IMG/VR virus record: IMGVR_UViG_3300026292_000602
Location: 17,968-81,967 of that record
Source: a virus
Length of the DNA: 64,000 nucleotides
Reading direction: 5' to 3' (one strand)
Positions within the stretch are counted from its first letter, which is position 1. Each line of letters begins with the position of its first letter. The notes beneath the pieces are model-generated. The model worked only from the letters and a program-made list of their open reading frames with translations, did no database searches and was not told where the DNA came from. The position numbers and the translations under genes were made by a program. This document shows, piece by piece, positions 30,794 to 38,399 of the stretch.

Positions 30794-31309
30794 ATGTTAG
30801 AATTACTTCAAGAAATTAAATCCAGAAACATTAAAACAAAGGCTTGGATCGCGGAAGATCCTAAAAACCGTTGGGCTGGTTTATACCCTGAAGATAAGGC
30901 GTATTGGGTGGAAAGAAAAATCACTACTCTTGATGAGTTAGAGAGAGATGAGTTGGCCACTTATATATATGATGCCCACAAGACTGCCTTTGGCTGTAAA
31001 GGTCGTCATTATGATTTTAATGCTATGAGCCTTCAAGAGTTGAAGGACGAAGCCGACTATATTTCTAAGGCTTGTGATGAGCAAATGGAACTTGAAGCCA
31101 AGATGGAAAAAGAGGCGGTCGAACGATTTGAAACTTCTATCAAAGAATATCTTCCAATGGCAGGTAGCAGGGAAGATGCTATTCGTTGGATACTTCAAGC
31201 AGAAGATTTAGATAAGGAATGGGATGCCGGTTATATTTGTTATAACTTAGGTCTTCCATATAGCATGGAGAAAGAATTTCAACCATTAATAACCAAGGAG
31301 GTAGCATAA
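30794..31309 (+). CDS. Hypothetical early protein, 171 aa
   Basis: MLELLQEIKSRNIKTKAWIA, then EDPKNRWAGLYPEDKAYWVE, and a long charged helix (EQMELEAKMEKEAVERFE). Soluble and acidic. First gene behind promoter P3; the stop overlaps the next ATG (TAATG). No family recognised. Confidence 0.68.
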   Translation: MLELLQEIKSRNIKTKAWIAEDPKNRWAGLYPEDKAYWVERKITTLDELERDELATYIYDAHKTAFGCKGRHYDFNAMSLQELKDEADYISKACDEQMELEAKMEKEAVERFETSIKEYLPMAGSREDAIRWILQAEDLDKEWDAGYICYNLGLPYSMEKEFQPLITKEVA

Positions 31310-31563
31310 TGGCATTTGAAAGAGAAGCGATGGATTTCGTGAAATTTGATGTGGCTATGGAACATGGCCAAAGAATTAAACCCTGGTTCGAATATGGAAC
31401 TATGTGGTGCGATCACATTAATGAAGAAGAGGCAGATACAATAGTTTCTTCATTAGAAACTTTCACTGGCTACAAGGTGAAAAAGTCTTTACTGAGACCT
31501 AGCAAGACAGAACCATGGAATCAGTGGGCATTTGATATTACCAATTTCAATTTACTCGCATAG
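31309..31563 (+). CDS. Hypothetical early protein, 84 aa
   Basis: MAFEREAMDFVKFDVAMEHG, with WFEYGTMWCDHINEEEADTI and KTEPWNQWAFDITNF. AAGGAGGTAGCATA precedes the ATG. Aromatic-rich, soluble, function unknown. Confidence 0.65.
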   Translation: MAFEREAMDFVKFDVAMEHGQRIKPWFEYGTMWCDHINEEEADTIVSSLETFTGYKVKKSLLRPSKTEPWNQWAFDITNFNLLA

Positions 31564-31581
31564 ATATTGGTAAAATAATGG

Positions 31582-31610
31582 TTGACTTTTATAGCGACTG
31601 GCTTTATTAT
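31582..31610 (+). promoter_or_regulatory. Early-type promoter P4
   Basis: TTGACT at 31582, 17 bases, TATTAT at 31605. Confidence 0.8.
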
Positions 31611-31647
31611 TAAACAATAGGCAAACAAAAAAGAGAGGCAAAAATAT

Positions 31648-32019
31648 ATGATACAAGGGCAAACAATAACACCAGACATGGTACCAAGCATAACTAACGA
31701 AGCAGAAATGGCGGCGAAAACAGCCATTCTAAATTATCTTAATGATTGGAATGAAAAGACGGGCGGAAACGAATACGGCGAACCAATGTATTGTGGTTTT
31801 GCCTGGGTTGAACTTCCACAGATGAAATTGTCAACGAAATTAGGCAAGGCATTTGAGGCAGTAGGTTTTAAGAAGTCTTATTCAAGAGGCGTCACTAAAT
31901 GGAACCCGGGTAATCACAACGGTCAATCAATGGATTGTAAAGAAGTTGGTGCTCAGGCTTATGCTGAGGTTTTAGAAAAATACGGCGTGAAGGCGTATAT
32001 GGGATCGAGGGCAGACTAA
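31648..32019 (+). CDS. Hypothetical early protein, 123 aa
   Basis: EAEMAAKTAILNYLNDWNEK, then YCGFAWVELPQMKLSTKLGK, and FKKSYSRGVTKWNPGNHNGQ. The W-P-G-N-x-N-G-Q-S-M-D pattern looks like a small conserved phage family without a name known to me. GAGAGGCAAAAATAT leader. Confidence 0.66.
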   Translation: MIQGQTITPDMVPSITNEAEMAAKTAILNYLNDWNEKTGGNEYGEPMYCGFAWVELPQMKLSTKLGKAFEAVGFKKSYSRGVTKWNPGNHNGQSMDCKEVGAQAYAEVLEKYGVKAYMGSRAD

Positions 32020-32408
32020 TGTCAGTAGATACCGAAGTATATTATAATGTCGAAGACCTAGGTAAGAATCTTTACAGAAAGAAAACTTATTATACGGTCT
32101 GCGTCGAACAAGATGTTCTTGCTAAAGACAAGGACGAAGCTGATCAAAAATTCCTAGATGGCGGTGGAATTAATCATAGCGAAATATCTAGAAACATCAC
32201 AGAAGAAAAAGACGGTGTTGAAACTTATATGGTTGATACCAACTATCAGGAATCAGGCGATACTGAATTCATAGGCAAGGTTGCATATGAAGATGATGAA
32301 TATGCTAAAGAAGATGGCATGGTTGAAATAGATACCTATGCTGAGGAGCATGAAGCATCGCCAATGAAAGACTTTAAAGAAAAAGTTTTAGAGGGAGAAA
32401 CAATATGA
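32019..32408 (+). CDS. Hypothetical acidic early protein, 129 aa
   Basis: Starts MSVDTEVYYNVEDLGKNLYR, with YTVCVEQDVLAKDKDEADQK (an alpha/beta pattern also seen in 39950) and an acidic tail. ATG overlaps the previous stop; its own stop overlaps the next ATG. Confidence 0.65.
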   Translation: MSVDTEVYYNVEDLGKNLYRKKTYYTVCVEQDVLAKDKDEADQKFLDGGGINHSEISRNITEEKDGVETYMVDTNYQESGDTEFIGKVAYEDDEYAKEDGMVEIDTYAEEHEASPMKDFKEKVLEGETI

Positions 32409-32620
32409 TTAGATCGAAAACGACACCAAAAGAATTAGTCATCGACTTAACAGGTCCTCAAGGTAATGCTTTCTTCTTGTTAGCCAATGCATCAAAGTTG
32501 GCCAAACAATTAGGGCTGAATCCATTCCAAGTTTTAGAGGAAATGAAGGAAGGTGACTACGAACATTTAATACAAGTCTTTGACAAATATTTCGGAGACT
32601 ATGTGGTATTAGAAAGGTAA
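32405..32620 (+). CDS. Hypothetical early protein, 71 aa
   Basis: MIRSKTTPKELVIDLTGPQG, then NAFFLLANASKLAKQLGLNP and a helical end DKYFGDYVVLER. The pattern VIDLTGPQGNAFFLLA..A..LA is a recurrent small phage protein type. Function unknown. Confidence 0.65.
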   Translation: MIRSKTTPKELVIDLTGPQGNAFFLLANASKLAKQLGLNPFQVLEEMKEGDYEHLIQVFDKYFGDYVVLER

Positions 32621-32624
32621 TTGT

Positions 32625-32858
32625 ATGTGGGAAGATGAATTATTTGATGAAATTCGAAAAGGCGATACCGTTTGGTATAAAGACTCGTCAGGATCGAATC
32701 TAAAAGGCAAGGCAATTTTGTTTGGCCCTATGGGTTGGGTTCTAAAAACTGAATTTGGCACTTCACAGGTAGTAATGGAAGGTGACAATTATTTAGGCCA
32801 TACACCTGGCAAAGGCGAACGAGTTGACGACCACTTGGGAAAGTTCTTAAATGCCTGA
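32625..32858 (+). CDS. Hypothetical early protein, 77 aa
   Basis: MWEDELFDEIRKGDTVWYKD, with beta-strand repeats around SGSNLKGKAILFGPMGWVLK. The RKGDTVWYKD...KGKA pattern suggests a small SH3-like barrel. Four bases after the previous stop. Confidence 0.62.
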   Translation: MWEDELFDEIRKGDTVWYKDSSGSNLKGKAILFGPMGWVLKTEFGTSQVVMEGDNYLGHTPGKGERVDDHLGKFLNA

Positions 32859-32967
32859 TTGGATTATGCTTATATTATATTCCATCTTAATAGTTGGGGT
32901 ACCATATGGGTTTATAAGTTTATTATTATTAAGTTGGAACAAGGAGGACCCGAGTGATAGAAAGTGA
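32851..32967 (+). CDS. Small single-span membrane protein, 38 aa
   Basis: MPDWIMLILYSILIVGVPYG, then FISLLLLSWNKEDPSDRK: one long hydrophobic segment and a charged end. ATG overlaps the previous stop; the end overlaps the next GTG. Confidence 0.55.
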   Translation: MPDWIMLILYSILIVGVPYGFISLLLLSWNKEDPSDRK

Positions 32968-33163
32968 TATAAATTTACTTTTTAAGGTTTTTATATATTC
33001 AAGTCTTTTAGTAGGTTGTGGATATTTACTAGGAAAAGATAAAGGCGTGAAAGTAGGAGCCGGAAGAGCGGTTGATAGTCTATGTGAGAATGGATATTTG
33101 AAGCATAAGAAACAGCCAGACGGAAATGTCGAATTAATCAAACTGAACGGAGAAATAGAATGA
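32954..33163 (+). CDS. Small membrane-anchored protein, 69 aa
   Basis: GTG start seven bases after AAGGAGG. Membrane segment LLFKVFIYSSLLVGCGYLLG then a basic tail with GRAVDSLCENGYLKHKKQPD. Function unknown. Confidence 0.58.
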   Translation: MIESDINLLFKVFIYSSLLVGCGYLLGKDKGVKVGAGRAVDSLCENGYLKHKKQPDGNVELIKLNGEIE

Positions 33164-33396
33164 AATGGTTATTGATTTCGATGGCACTAAATCTACAAGT
33201 GACTTATCCAGACCAAAAGGTTTGCATGACAGCCCTTGAGCAAGTTAAGACTCAAGATATGGCGGCGATATGTATCCCGGCAGGAGAGGATAAGATTGAA
33301 ACTCAAATGAACTCTGTTTTCACTAATTTTTTAGGATTGGTTAAAGAATTACAGAAAATGGAATTGGAAAACTCCAAAGAAAATGGCACAAATTAG
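33160..33396 (+). CDS. Small exported-type protein, 78 aa
   Basis: MKWLLISMALNLQVTYPDQK has a short hydrophobic start, followed by a Cys pair (QKVCMTALEQ, AAICIPAGEDK) and a charged helix. Similar plan to the proteins at 14877 and 15133. Overlaps the preceding stop. Confidence 0.55.
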   Translation: MKWLLISMALNLQVTYPDQKVCMTALEQVKTQDMAAICIPAGEDKIETQMNSVFTNFLGLVKELQKMELENSKENGTN

Positions 33397-33399
33397 GGG

Positions 33400-33428
33400 T
33401 TGACCTTTTGAGCAAGAGGCCTTATACT
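33400..33428 (+). promoter_or_regulatory. Early-type promoter P5
   Basis: TTGACC at 33400, 17 bases, TATACT at 33423. Confidence 0.8.
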
Positions 33429-33479
33429 TAAAGAATAATAAGGCATATTAACATTATGAAAAAGAGAGGCACAAATAAT

Positions 33480-33770
33480 ATGAACAATCTAGTCACAAAG
33501 GCAAGCGAACTAATATATCAAATGGACAACGATCAGTTGAACCAGGTTATCGATGCAATTAAATTGAAAAGAACTCACATAGCCAAACAGGCTGTAAGGT
33601 CTTTTAGAATTGGTGATATTGTAGGATTCACTGGTAAGAGAGGGAACCAGGTTTCAGGTAAGGTTAAAAAGATTAATCAAAAATATGTTTTGATTGATTG
33701 TGGTACACAGGGTCAATGGAGAGTTCCAGGAAACCACCTTACTAAATTAGGCATCGGAGAAGAGGCCTAA
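33480..33770 (+). CDS. Hypothetical early protein, 96 aa
   Basis: Helical start MNNLVTKASELIYQMDNDQL, then a beta-rich C-terminal part FRIGDIVGFTGKRGNQVSGK VKKINQKYVLID (KOW/SH3-like strand order). I start at ATG 33480 because AGAGAGGCACAAATAAT fits the shared leader of this region; ATG 33456 lies before that site. Confidence 0.66.
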   Translation: MNNLVTKASELIYQMDNDQLNQVIDAIKLKRTHIAKQAVRSFRIGDIVGFTGKRGNQVSGKVKKINQKYVLIDCGTQGQWRVPGNHLTKLGIGEEA

Positions 33771-33771
33771 T

Positions 33772-33933
33772 ATGGATAAATTGGAATTACTAAATCAAAT
33801 TAGATTGAACGGTATCGACGGTGTCGATGGTATTATTGATATGATTATAGACACTATTGATGATGGTGATAAGGAAGGAGCCAAAGATTGGCTTCTTCAA
33901 TTAAAAGACGAAATTTACGAGGCAAGTTTATAA
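33772..33933 (+). CDS. Hypothetical acidic early protein, 53 aa
   Basis: MDKLELLNQIRLNGIDGVDG, then IIDMIIDTIDDGDKEGAKDW. Asp/Ile-rich helix pair. TAATG-coupled to the next gene. Confidence 0.58.
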   Translation: MDKLELLNQIRLNGIDGVDGIIDMIIDTIDDGDKEGAKDWLLQLKDEIYEASL

Positions 33934-34139
33934 TGGGACCTTTCTCAGAAGAGAAACAATTTCAAAGAGCCAAGGCTATCGAAAGGCTCATAAAAAATAA
34001 TCCAGATCTTGATGAGATGACTCTCAATATGTGGAAGACCAAACTTAAGAATCTCGCTCTAGACGAAGAACGATATAATGCTAGGGTGAGATCTATTTTT
34101 GAAAATATGAAAAAACACCCACTGGTCAAATGGAACTAA
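33933..34139 (+). CDS. Hypothetical early protein, 68 aa
   Basis: MGPFSEEKQFQRAKAIERLI, then NNPDLDEMTLNMWKTKLKNL; charged helices. The start is fixed by TAATG overlap with the 53-aa gene; an upstream ATG lies within that gene and lacks a site. Confidence 0.6.
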   Translation: MGPFSEEKQFQRAKAIERLIKNNPDLDEMTLNMWKTKLKNLALDEERYNARVRSIFENMKKHPLVKWN

Positions 34140-34549
34140 AAGAAAATCAATTCATTAAGGTTAAGGTAGAAAATGTAATGTATCCTTATAGGGATCGTTA
34201 TGCTTTTCATATTCCAGAATTTAATTATTACGAAGGTAAGGTAATATATCAACAATGGTTCAAACCCGGAGAGGTTGGAATCACAACCGGAGATCCTAAT
34301 TTTGAATTTAGGGTTATCCAAAAAGAAAGGATTGTGGAGGTGAACGATGAAAAATCCGAATTCCCCAAACAATCGCTTTCGGCACGAAAAGATAGTGAAG
34401 GACAAAGAATCTCTGTTAAGGGTAAGACAGGAAATCTATACGAAGTCCAAATCGGAGGGAGATGGGGATCATCTTGCTCTTGTAAAGGCTATCAATTTCG
34501 TAGGACTTGCAGACACATCGCCGAAGCGGAATCACAGATCGCGGCGTAA
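34130..34549 (+). CDS. SWIM zinc-finger protein, 139 aa
   Basis: The C-terminus SCSCKGYQFRRTCRHIAEAE carries the C-x-C-xn-C-x-H signature of SWIM domains, which mediate DNA or protein contacts. The N-terminal half (FIKVKVENVMYPYRDRYAFH) is beta-rich. A strong internal ribosome-binding site and ATG at 34347 open another frame inside this gene. Overlaps the previous gene by ten bases. Confidence 0.72.
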   Translation: MELKENQFIKVKVENVMYPYRDRYAFHIPEFNYYEGKVIYQQWFKPGEVGITTGDPNFEFRVIQKERIVEVNDEKSEFPKQSLSARKDSEGQRISVKGKTGNLYEVQIGGRWGSSCSCKGYQFRRTCRHIAEAESQIAA

Positions 34550-34565
34550 AAAAAACCGAAATTAA
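34347..34565 (+). CDS. Possible overlapping gene within the SWIM gene, 72 aa
   Basis: GTGGAGGTGAACG lies at ideal distance before ATG 34347. The peptide MKNPNSPNNRFRHEKIVKDK, then ESLLRVRQEIYTKSKSEGDG, ends in a very basic tail. It overlaps 203 bases of the SWIM gene in another frame. Either a true overprinted gene or chance; the start signal is better than that of most neighbours. Confidence 0.42.
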   Translation: MKNPNSPNNRFRHEKIVKDKESLLRVRQEIYTKSKSEGDGDHLALVKAINFVGLADTSPKRNHRSRRKKNRN

Positions 34566-34568
34566 TGG

Positions 34569-34597
34569 TTGACTTTATCGGTCAGTGACCTTATAAT
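34569..34597 (+). promoter_or_regulatory. Early-type promoter P6
   Basis: TTGACT at 34569, 17 bases, TATAAT at 34592. Confidence 0.82.
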
Positions 34598-34625
34598 AAA
34601 AGAATAATAAGGAAGAGGCAAAATT

Positions 34626-34799
34626 ATGGCAAACGAATTAGTTGAACAAATTGCAAGAATGAACTTGGAGCAAAGAGACGATTTTGTAAAGACTCTCGTA
34701 AGAAAATGGCCACATATGGCAGAGAGTTTAGGTAATGGTATCGGTCTAGAACTGATGATCAAATTTAACCAACAAGAGAAGGAGGCATCAAGTGATTAG
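34626..34799 (+). CDS. Hypothetical early protein, 57 aa
   Basis: MANELVEQIARMNLEQRDDF, then VKTLVRKWPHMAESLGNGIG. A compact helical protein of a type common in phage early regions. The end overlaps the next GTG start. Confidence 0.62.
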   Translation: MANELVEQIARMNLEQRDDFVKTLVRKWPHMAESLGNGIGLELMIKFNQQEKEASSD

Positions 34800-34935
34800 A
34801 GCAATCATTTTTATGGGCTTAGGCGCTTTGGCTTTTTATCTTTATCAGAACCCGGGTGAAATGGACACGGTAGTTCAACAAGGTAAAGATTTATTGAACC
34901 AAGGGGCAACGATAGTTCAAGAAAAAACTAATTAA
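34792..34935 (+). CDS. Small single-span membrane protein, 47 aa
   Basis: GTG start after AAGGAGGCATCAA. MIRAIIFMGLGALAFYLYQN is one membrane helix, followed by a Gln/Lys amphipathic helix. Confidence 0.56.
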   Translation: MIRAIIFMGLGALAFYLYQNPGEMDTVVQQGKDLLNQGATIVQEKTN

Positions 34936-34952
34936 GAACCAGGTAAGGGCAA

Positions 34953-35387
34953 ATGGATATAATATTCGACATCGATGGGACTTTGATGAATATCGAACAT
35001 CGTAAGAAGTTCGTAGAGCAGAGACCAAAAGACTGGAAGAGCTTTCGTGAGCTTACGAAAGACGATACTCCAAACGAAGATGTCTTTGCGATAGCCATTG
35101 CCTTGCAGAAACAGGGTCATAATATCTTAATCGCTAGTGGGAGGAACAAGAGTCAACGAGCAATCACTTTGATGCAATTGATGGGCCAGAAGTTGGTCTT
35201 CAGAGATATTAAATTAAGAAGTGATAAAGACTTTCGTCCAGATCATTTTGTGAAGAAAGATATGTTAGATCAGTTTCGAGCAGAAGGATGGAAACCTGAG
35301 TTGGTCTTTGATGACAGAACTTCTGTCGTTGAGATGTGGAGAGAAAACGGTCTTCGTGCAGTTCAAGTCGCACCAGGAGACTTTTAA
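34953..35387 (+). CDS. HAD-superfamily phosphatase, PNK 3'-phosphatase-like, 144 aa
   Basis: IIFDIDGTLMNIEHRKKFV (residues 3-21) has the DxDGT catalytic motif; ILIASGRNKSQR is motif II (Ser); ELVFDDRTSVVEMWRENGLR holds the DD motif IV and the end resembles the phosphatase domain of T4 polynucleotide kinase. No kinase domain is attached. It may act on 3'-phosphates of cleaved RNA or on nucleotides. Confidence 0.83.
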   Translation: MDIIFDIDGTLMNIEHRKKFVEQRPKDWKSFRELTKDDTPNEDVFAIAIALQKQGHNILIASGRNKSQRAITLMQLMGQKLVFRDIKLRSDKDFRPDHFVKKDMLDQFRAEGWKPELVFDDRTSVVEMWRENGLRAVQVAPGDF

Positions 35388-35454
35388 TCGGTAGTGGAGT
35401 AGAAACCCTGTTAGACCTAACACCTATGTCAGAAATTAAGTTAGGCGAGTCACA

Positions 35455-35490
35455 GGGGGGCGACTTTCTAGGAGAGGCCCCCCACCTTTT
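35455..35490 (+). terminator. GC-rich hairpin, possible terminator
   Basis: GGGGGG (35455-35460) pairs with CCCCCC (35478-35483), followed by ACCTTTT. It separates the HAD phosphatase gene from the next small genes. Confidence 0.55.
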
Positions 35491-35508
35491 AACTGAGAGA
35501 GGCAACCA

Positions 35509-35724
35509 ATGGCATATTATATCCTACCGTCAATAGACACCAAAAGATACACGAAGATTCCAAATCTAGAAGGACCCTTTATGTGGCGATCCGGAAAGGT
35601 GGTCTACTACGACCCAATGGAAGGTAAGTATTACGATAGAGATACAGATATGTATCTAGACGATTCAGAACGAGAAGCCCACGATGGGTTTGATAGTTTC
35701 TTTAAAGGAGAGACCAATGCTTAA
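35509..35724 (+). CDS. Hypothetical acidic early protein, 71 aa
   Basis: MAYYILPSIDTKRYTKIPNL, then GKVVYYDPMEGKYYDRDTDM; Tyr/Asp-rich beta pattern. GAGAGGCAACCA leader. Overlaps the next ATG by eight bases. Confidence 0.62.
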   Translation: MAYYILPSIDTKRYTKIPNLEGPFMWRSGKVVYYDPMEGKYYDRDTDMYLDDSEREAHDGFDSFFKGETNA

Positions 35725-35989
35725 ACCAGAAGATATTAAACCAGGCAAATCTTATGCTTGTAAATTTAAGGCTGAGATGATGTTAGACATCTATGGTCGC
35801 CCACCAGGATTAAGTGATACACCTTTGGCTGGCCCAGGGTGGTATGAGAGTTTTGGCTTGATTACAATCCGAGATATGAATACCAAGTTATTCAAAATCA
35901 CTGATCTAGAAGGTGAAGCGAAGGGTAAGACATATACCGTTCCTTTCGATCAATGCTGGGATATAGACGAAGCGAATTTGGTAAAATAA
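35717..35989 (+). CDS. Hypothetical early protein, 90 aa
   Basis: MLKPEDIKPGKSYACKFKAE, with LITIRDMNTKLFKITDLEGE: a small beta-barrel-type protein of the kind seen as accessory early phage genes. AAAGGAGAGACC precedes ATG 35717. Confidence 0.64.
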   Translation: MLKPEDIKPGKSYACKFKAEMMLDIYGRPPGLSDTPLAGPGWYESFGLITIRDMNTKLFKITDLEGEAKGKTYTVPFDQCWDIDEANLVK

Positions 35990-35993
35990 GAAG

Positions 35994-36022
35994 TTGACAT
36001 TTGAGCTTTCTGGCTTTATAAA
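35994..36022 (+). promoter_or_regulatory. Early-type promoter P7
   Basis: TTGACA at 35994, 17 bases, TATAAA at 36017. Confidence 0.78.
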
Positions 36023-36055
36023 TTAAGAATATAAAAAATTAACAGAAAGGCAAGA

Positions 36056-36244
36056 ATGTCAATCCAACCACCAGTAGGCCCATTAGAGCTAGAAGAAAGA
36101 CAAAGAAAACTTGATGCGATGTTGAAGGACTTCATCAAGAAGGGCGGTAAAATAGAAATAATCCCACCAGGAATGACCGGCGAAATGTACCGGGAAAATC
36201 AAAAAGGCACAAAAAAGAAAAAAGGAAGGAAAACTAGGAAATGA
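36056..36244 (+). CDS. Hypothetical basic early protein, 62 aa
   Basis: MSIQPPVGPLELEERQRKLD, a helical middle and a Lys/Arg tail (KKKKGRKTRK). The stop overlaps the next start. Confidence 0.58.
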   Translation: MSIQPPVGPLELEERQRKLDAMLKDFIKKGGKIEIIPPGMTGEMYRENQKGTKKKKGRKTRK

Positions 36245-36435
36245 GAATTGTCCTAAATAGACCTAAACTCTTCATCTTTGAGATCGAAGGTAATGAAGAA
36301 ATAGAAGTCAATGCGATGGATTTCAAAGATGCTTGTCTTACATTAGAAGAACAGGCTCCAGATCTTAAAATTAATGACATAATTTCAATCCAGGAGATTC
36401 ATTCTCCTATTCCAGGTGTTGATACTATTCATTAA
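36241..36435 (+). CDS. Hypothetical early protein, 64 aa
   Basis: MRIVLNRPKLFIFEIEGNEE, then DACLTLEEQAPDLKINDIIS. An alpha/beta pattern, acidic. Co-transcribed behind P7. Confidence 0.58.
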   Translation: MRIVLNRPKLFIFEIEGNEEIEVNAMDFKDACLTLEEQAPDLKINDIISIQEIHSPIPGVDTIH

Positions 36436-36452
36436 TTTTGGTAAAATAGTGG

Positions 36453-36481
36453 TTGACTATATGAGTCAAAGGCTATATTAT
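36453..36481 (+). promoter_or_regulatory. Early-type promoter P8
   Basis: TTGACT at 36453, 17 bases, TATTAT at 36476. Confidence 0.82.
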
Positions 36482-36516
36482 AATATTAACAATAAGGCAA
36501 ACAGAGAGGCAAAAAT

Positions 36517-37017
36517 ATGTCAACAAGGGCAAGAATAGGGTTTCAAAAAGCAGACGGATCAATCATAGGTGCTTATCAGCATTTCGACGGATATCCAGGT
36601 GGACTTGGATACCTTTTAGTAGATCATTGGGAAGATAGCAAAAAGACAGAATCGGCTATTAAGTTAGGCGATGCATCTTTTTGGAGATATCATGAAGGTA
36701 AGAAAATAGACTTTGATGATAGAGGTCATCCTATGTATGAGATTCAGAATCTTTACTATGGTAGAGATAGAGGCGAAAAAGATGTAGGAGCAAAAACCTA
36801 TAAAGACGAGAAAGAATATTTGTCAAAGGGTTTTAATAGTGGAGAAGATTATATCTATCTCTTAAAGGATGTAGGCGAGCAAGATTTTTTAGGTAAGCCG
36901 AAATATACTTGGTTCTATACGAAGTATGACCAAACGGATAGTCTTAAACCTTTAGAAGCTGATGCGATTAAAGATAAGATTGAAATGTTAAAATATCATC
37001 TTAAGGAGAACAAATAA
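36517..37017 (+). CDS. Hypothetical early protein of MSTRARIG type, 166 aa
   Basis: MSTRARIGFQKADGSIIGAY, then QHFDGYPGGLGYLLVDHWED: a family widespread in phages (MSTRxxIG...YxHxDGYPxxxG) with no assigned function. Full-length. GAGAGGCAAAAAT leader; TAATG with the next gene. Confidence 0.72.
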   Translation: MSTRARIGFQKADGSIIGAYQHFDGYPGGLGYLLVDHWEDSKKTESAIKLGDASFWRYHEGKKIDFDDRGHPMYEIQNLYYGRDRGEKDVGAKTYKDEKEYLSKGFNSGEDYIYLLKDVGEQDFLGKPKYTWFYTKYDQTDSLKPLEADAIKDKIEMLKYHLKENK

Positions 37018-37454
37018 TGTCAGACCATTATGAAGTTAAAGAATTAAGACATACCGACGGAAATTTTGATGTGAAGGTTGGATACTTTTATGAAGACATT
37101 CACCCATCGGACTTATTTGATAATTCACCTAACCCAGACAATGATGGCAAGCCATATTATGACACGGACGAGATGGCAAAAAGAATTGATTCGGGCAACG
37201 ATGCTTGGTTTGGCTTTTGGGCGAAATATTTTTATAAAGGTCACGAAGTAGGTTATGCTAACCTAGGTGGTCTTTATTATGAGAATGATCATGCAGAAGG
37301 CGTTATTGAAAAAGAAGCCAAGTCAGGAGATCATTGTTGGTATAAAGATGTGGTCGAAGAAGCAAAAGATCAAGCGATTAAGGAAGTTGGTGATCTGCAT
37401 AGGCAGATGGAGTTAGACTTCGGTAAAGGATTTTCGACTCAGGCTGTTGGTTAG
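37017..37454 (+). CDS. Hypothetical acidic early protein, 145 aa
   Basis: MSDHYEVKELRHTDGNFDVK, with many Asp/Tyr/Phe and GNDAWFGFWAKYFYKGHEVG. Strong negative charge without membrane segments, which raises the possibility of a DNA-mimic or host-inhibitor protein, but no motif supports it. Confidence 0.64.
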   Translation: MSDHYEVKELRHTDGNFDVKVGYFYEDIHPSDLFDNSPNPDNDGKPYYDTDEMAKRIDSGNDAWFGFWAKYFYKGHEVGYANLGGLYYENDHAEGVIEKEAKSGDHCWYKDVVEEAKDQAIKEVGDLHRQMELDFGKGFSTQAVG

Positions 37455-37498
37455 TCTGGGAAGGAAGGTTTTCGTCCGATGCGGACGGTTTCCCCAGA
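37455..37498 (+). terminator. Two-tier hairpin after the 145-aa gene
   Basis: TCTGGG pairs with CCCAGA, enclosing CGTCCG-ATG-CGGACG. It begins one base after the stop codon. No T-run follows, so it may stabilise the mRNA end rather than terminate. Confidence 0.5.
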
Positions 37499-37543
37499 GC
37501 ATAGCTCAAATAAACCATAAAGCGGCGAAGTAGAAGTAGGAGA

Positions 37544-37666
37544 ATGGCATTGAACGAACGGATTCTACCAACAGAAGAAGGGGGAGATATTGCTAGAGCT
37601 GGGGATACCCAGGGCGACTTCAAAAACTCAAGATCCTACAATTATTTTGGTAATATGGCCAGTTGA
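37544..37666 (+). CDS. Possible 40-aa peptide
   Basis: MALNERILPTEEGGDIARAG then a neutral tail. The TGA stop lies inside the -35 box of promoter P9. AGGAG is too close (one base) to the ATG, so expression is doubtful. Confidence 0.25.
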   Translation: MALNERILPTEEGGDIARAGDTQGDFKNSRSYNYFGNMAS

Positions 37667-37691
37667 CTATTAGAGTGAAAGGTTATATTAT
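37663..37691 (+). promoter_or_regulatory. Early-type promoter P9
   Basis: TTGACT at 37663, 17 bases, TATTAT at 37686. Confidence 0.8.
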
Positions 37692-37736
37692 AAAAGAGTA
37701 ATAAGGCAAACAAGGCACAAATAAAAGGAGGGCAAT

Positions 37737-38399
37737 ATGCCAAATTGGTGTAATAATAATATTAAAATTGAAGGACCTAAAGAAAAGATCAAAGCGATCT
37801 GGGATAAGGTTCAAGCAGACGATGACAAGGGATTTTTCAATCATCTTGTTCCGATGCCAAAAGAACTAGATAACACGACTAGTCCAACCCCTGAAAAAGG
37901 ATCAGCGAATTACAAAGGACCACAGCCGAAGATAGATGGCTTTGATAATTGGTACGATTGGAGAGTTGACCAATGGGGAACTAAATGGGATATTTCAACA
38001 GACGATTCAGGATTGCAGTATAGAGAAGATGGTGACTTAGGTTTCATAGAAGGTTGGTATGATACGGCTTGGGCACCGGCTTTGAATTGTTTTGATACAT
38101 TCCAAAGAAAGCATAACGACATCTATATCACTAATTGGTATTATGAAGGTGGTTGTGATTTCGCAGGGTGTTATACCGATGGTAGTGACGATTGTATTAA
38201 CCCAAGCGATCATCCTAAAAGCGAAGAGTGGTTAGATGCTGACAGAGATAGTTTCATAGGTCAGTTAGATGATATGTTTGGAATAGGTGAGTCAATAGCT
38301 CAATATGAAGAAGAACAAGAAACAGAAGCGGAGCGAAAGGTTAGAGAACTGGTAGTTGAGAAGAAAGCTCAAAATATGCCAGAAGGAGAATTAGCCTAA
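37737..38399 (+). CDS. YubB / DUF1281-type (Api92-like) protein, 220 aa
   Basis: MPNWCNNNIKIEGPKEKIKA is the hallmark start of the DUF1281/Api92 ferredoxin-like family of phages and plasmids, followed by FFNHLVPMPKEL, NWYDWRVDQWGTKWD and a C-terminal acidic part. The function is unknown. AGGAGGGCAAT precedes the ATG; TAATG with the next gene. Confidence 0.82.
   Translation: MPNWCNNNIKIEGPKEKIKAIWDKVQADDDKGFFNHLVPMPKELDNTTSPTPEKGSANYKGPQPKIDGFDNWYDWRVDQWGTKWDISTDDSGLQYREDGDLGFIEGWYDTAWAPALNCFDTFQRKHNDIYITNWYYEGGCDFAGCYTDGSDDCINPSDHPKSEEWLDADRDSFIGQLDDMFGIGESIAQYEEEQETEAERKVRELVVEKKAQNMPEGELA

Noticed and set aside
34953-35387. Full T4-type polynucleotide kinase
   Set aside because: Only the phosphatase half is present; no Walker A kinase motif is seen.
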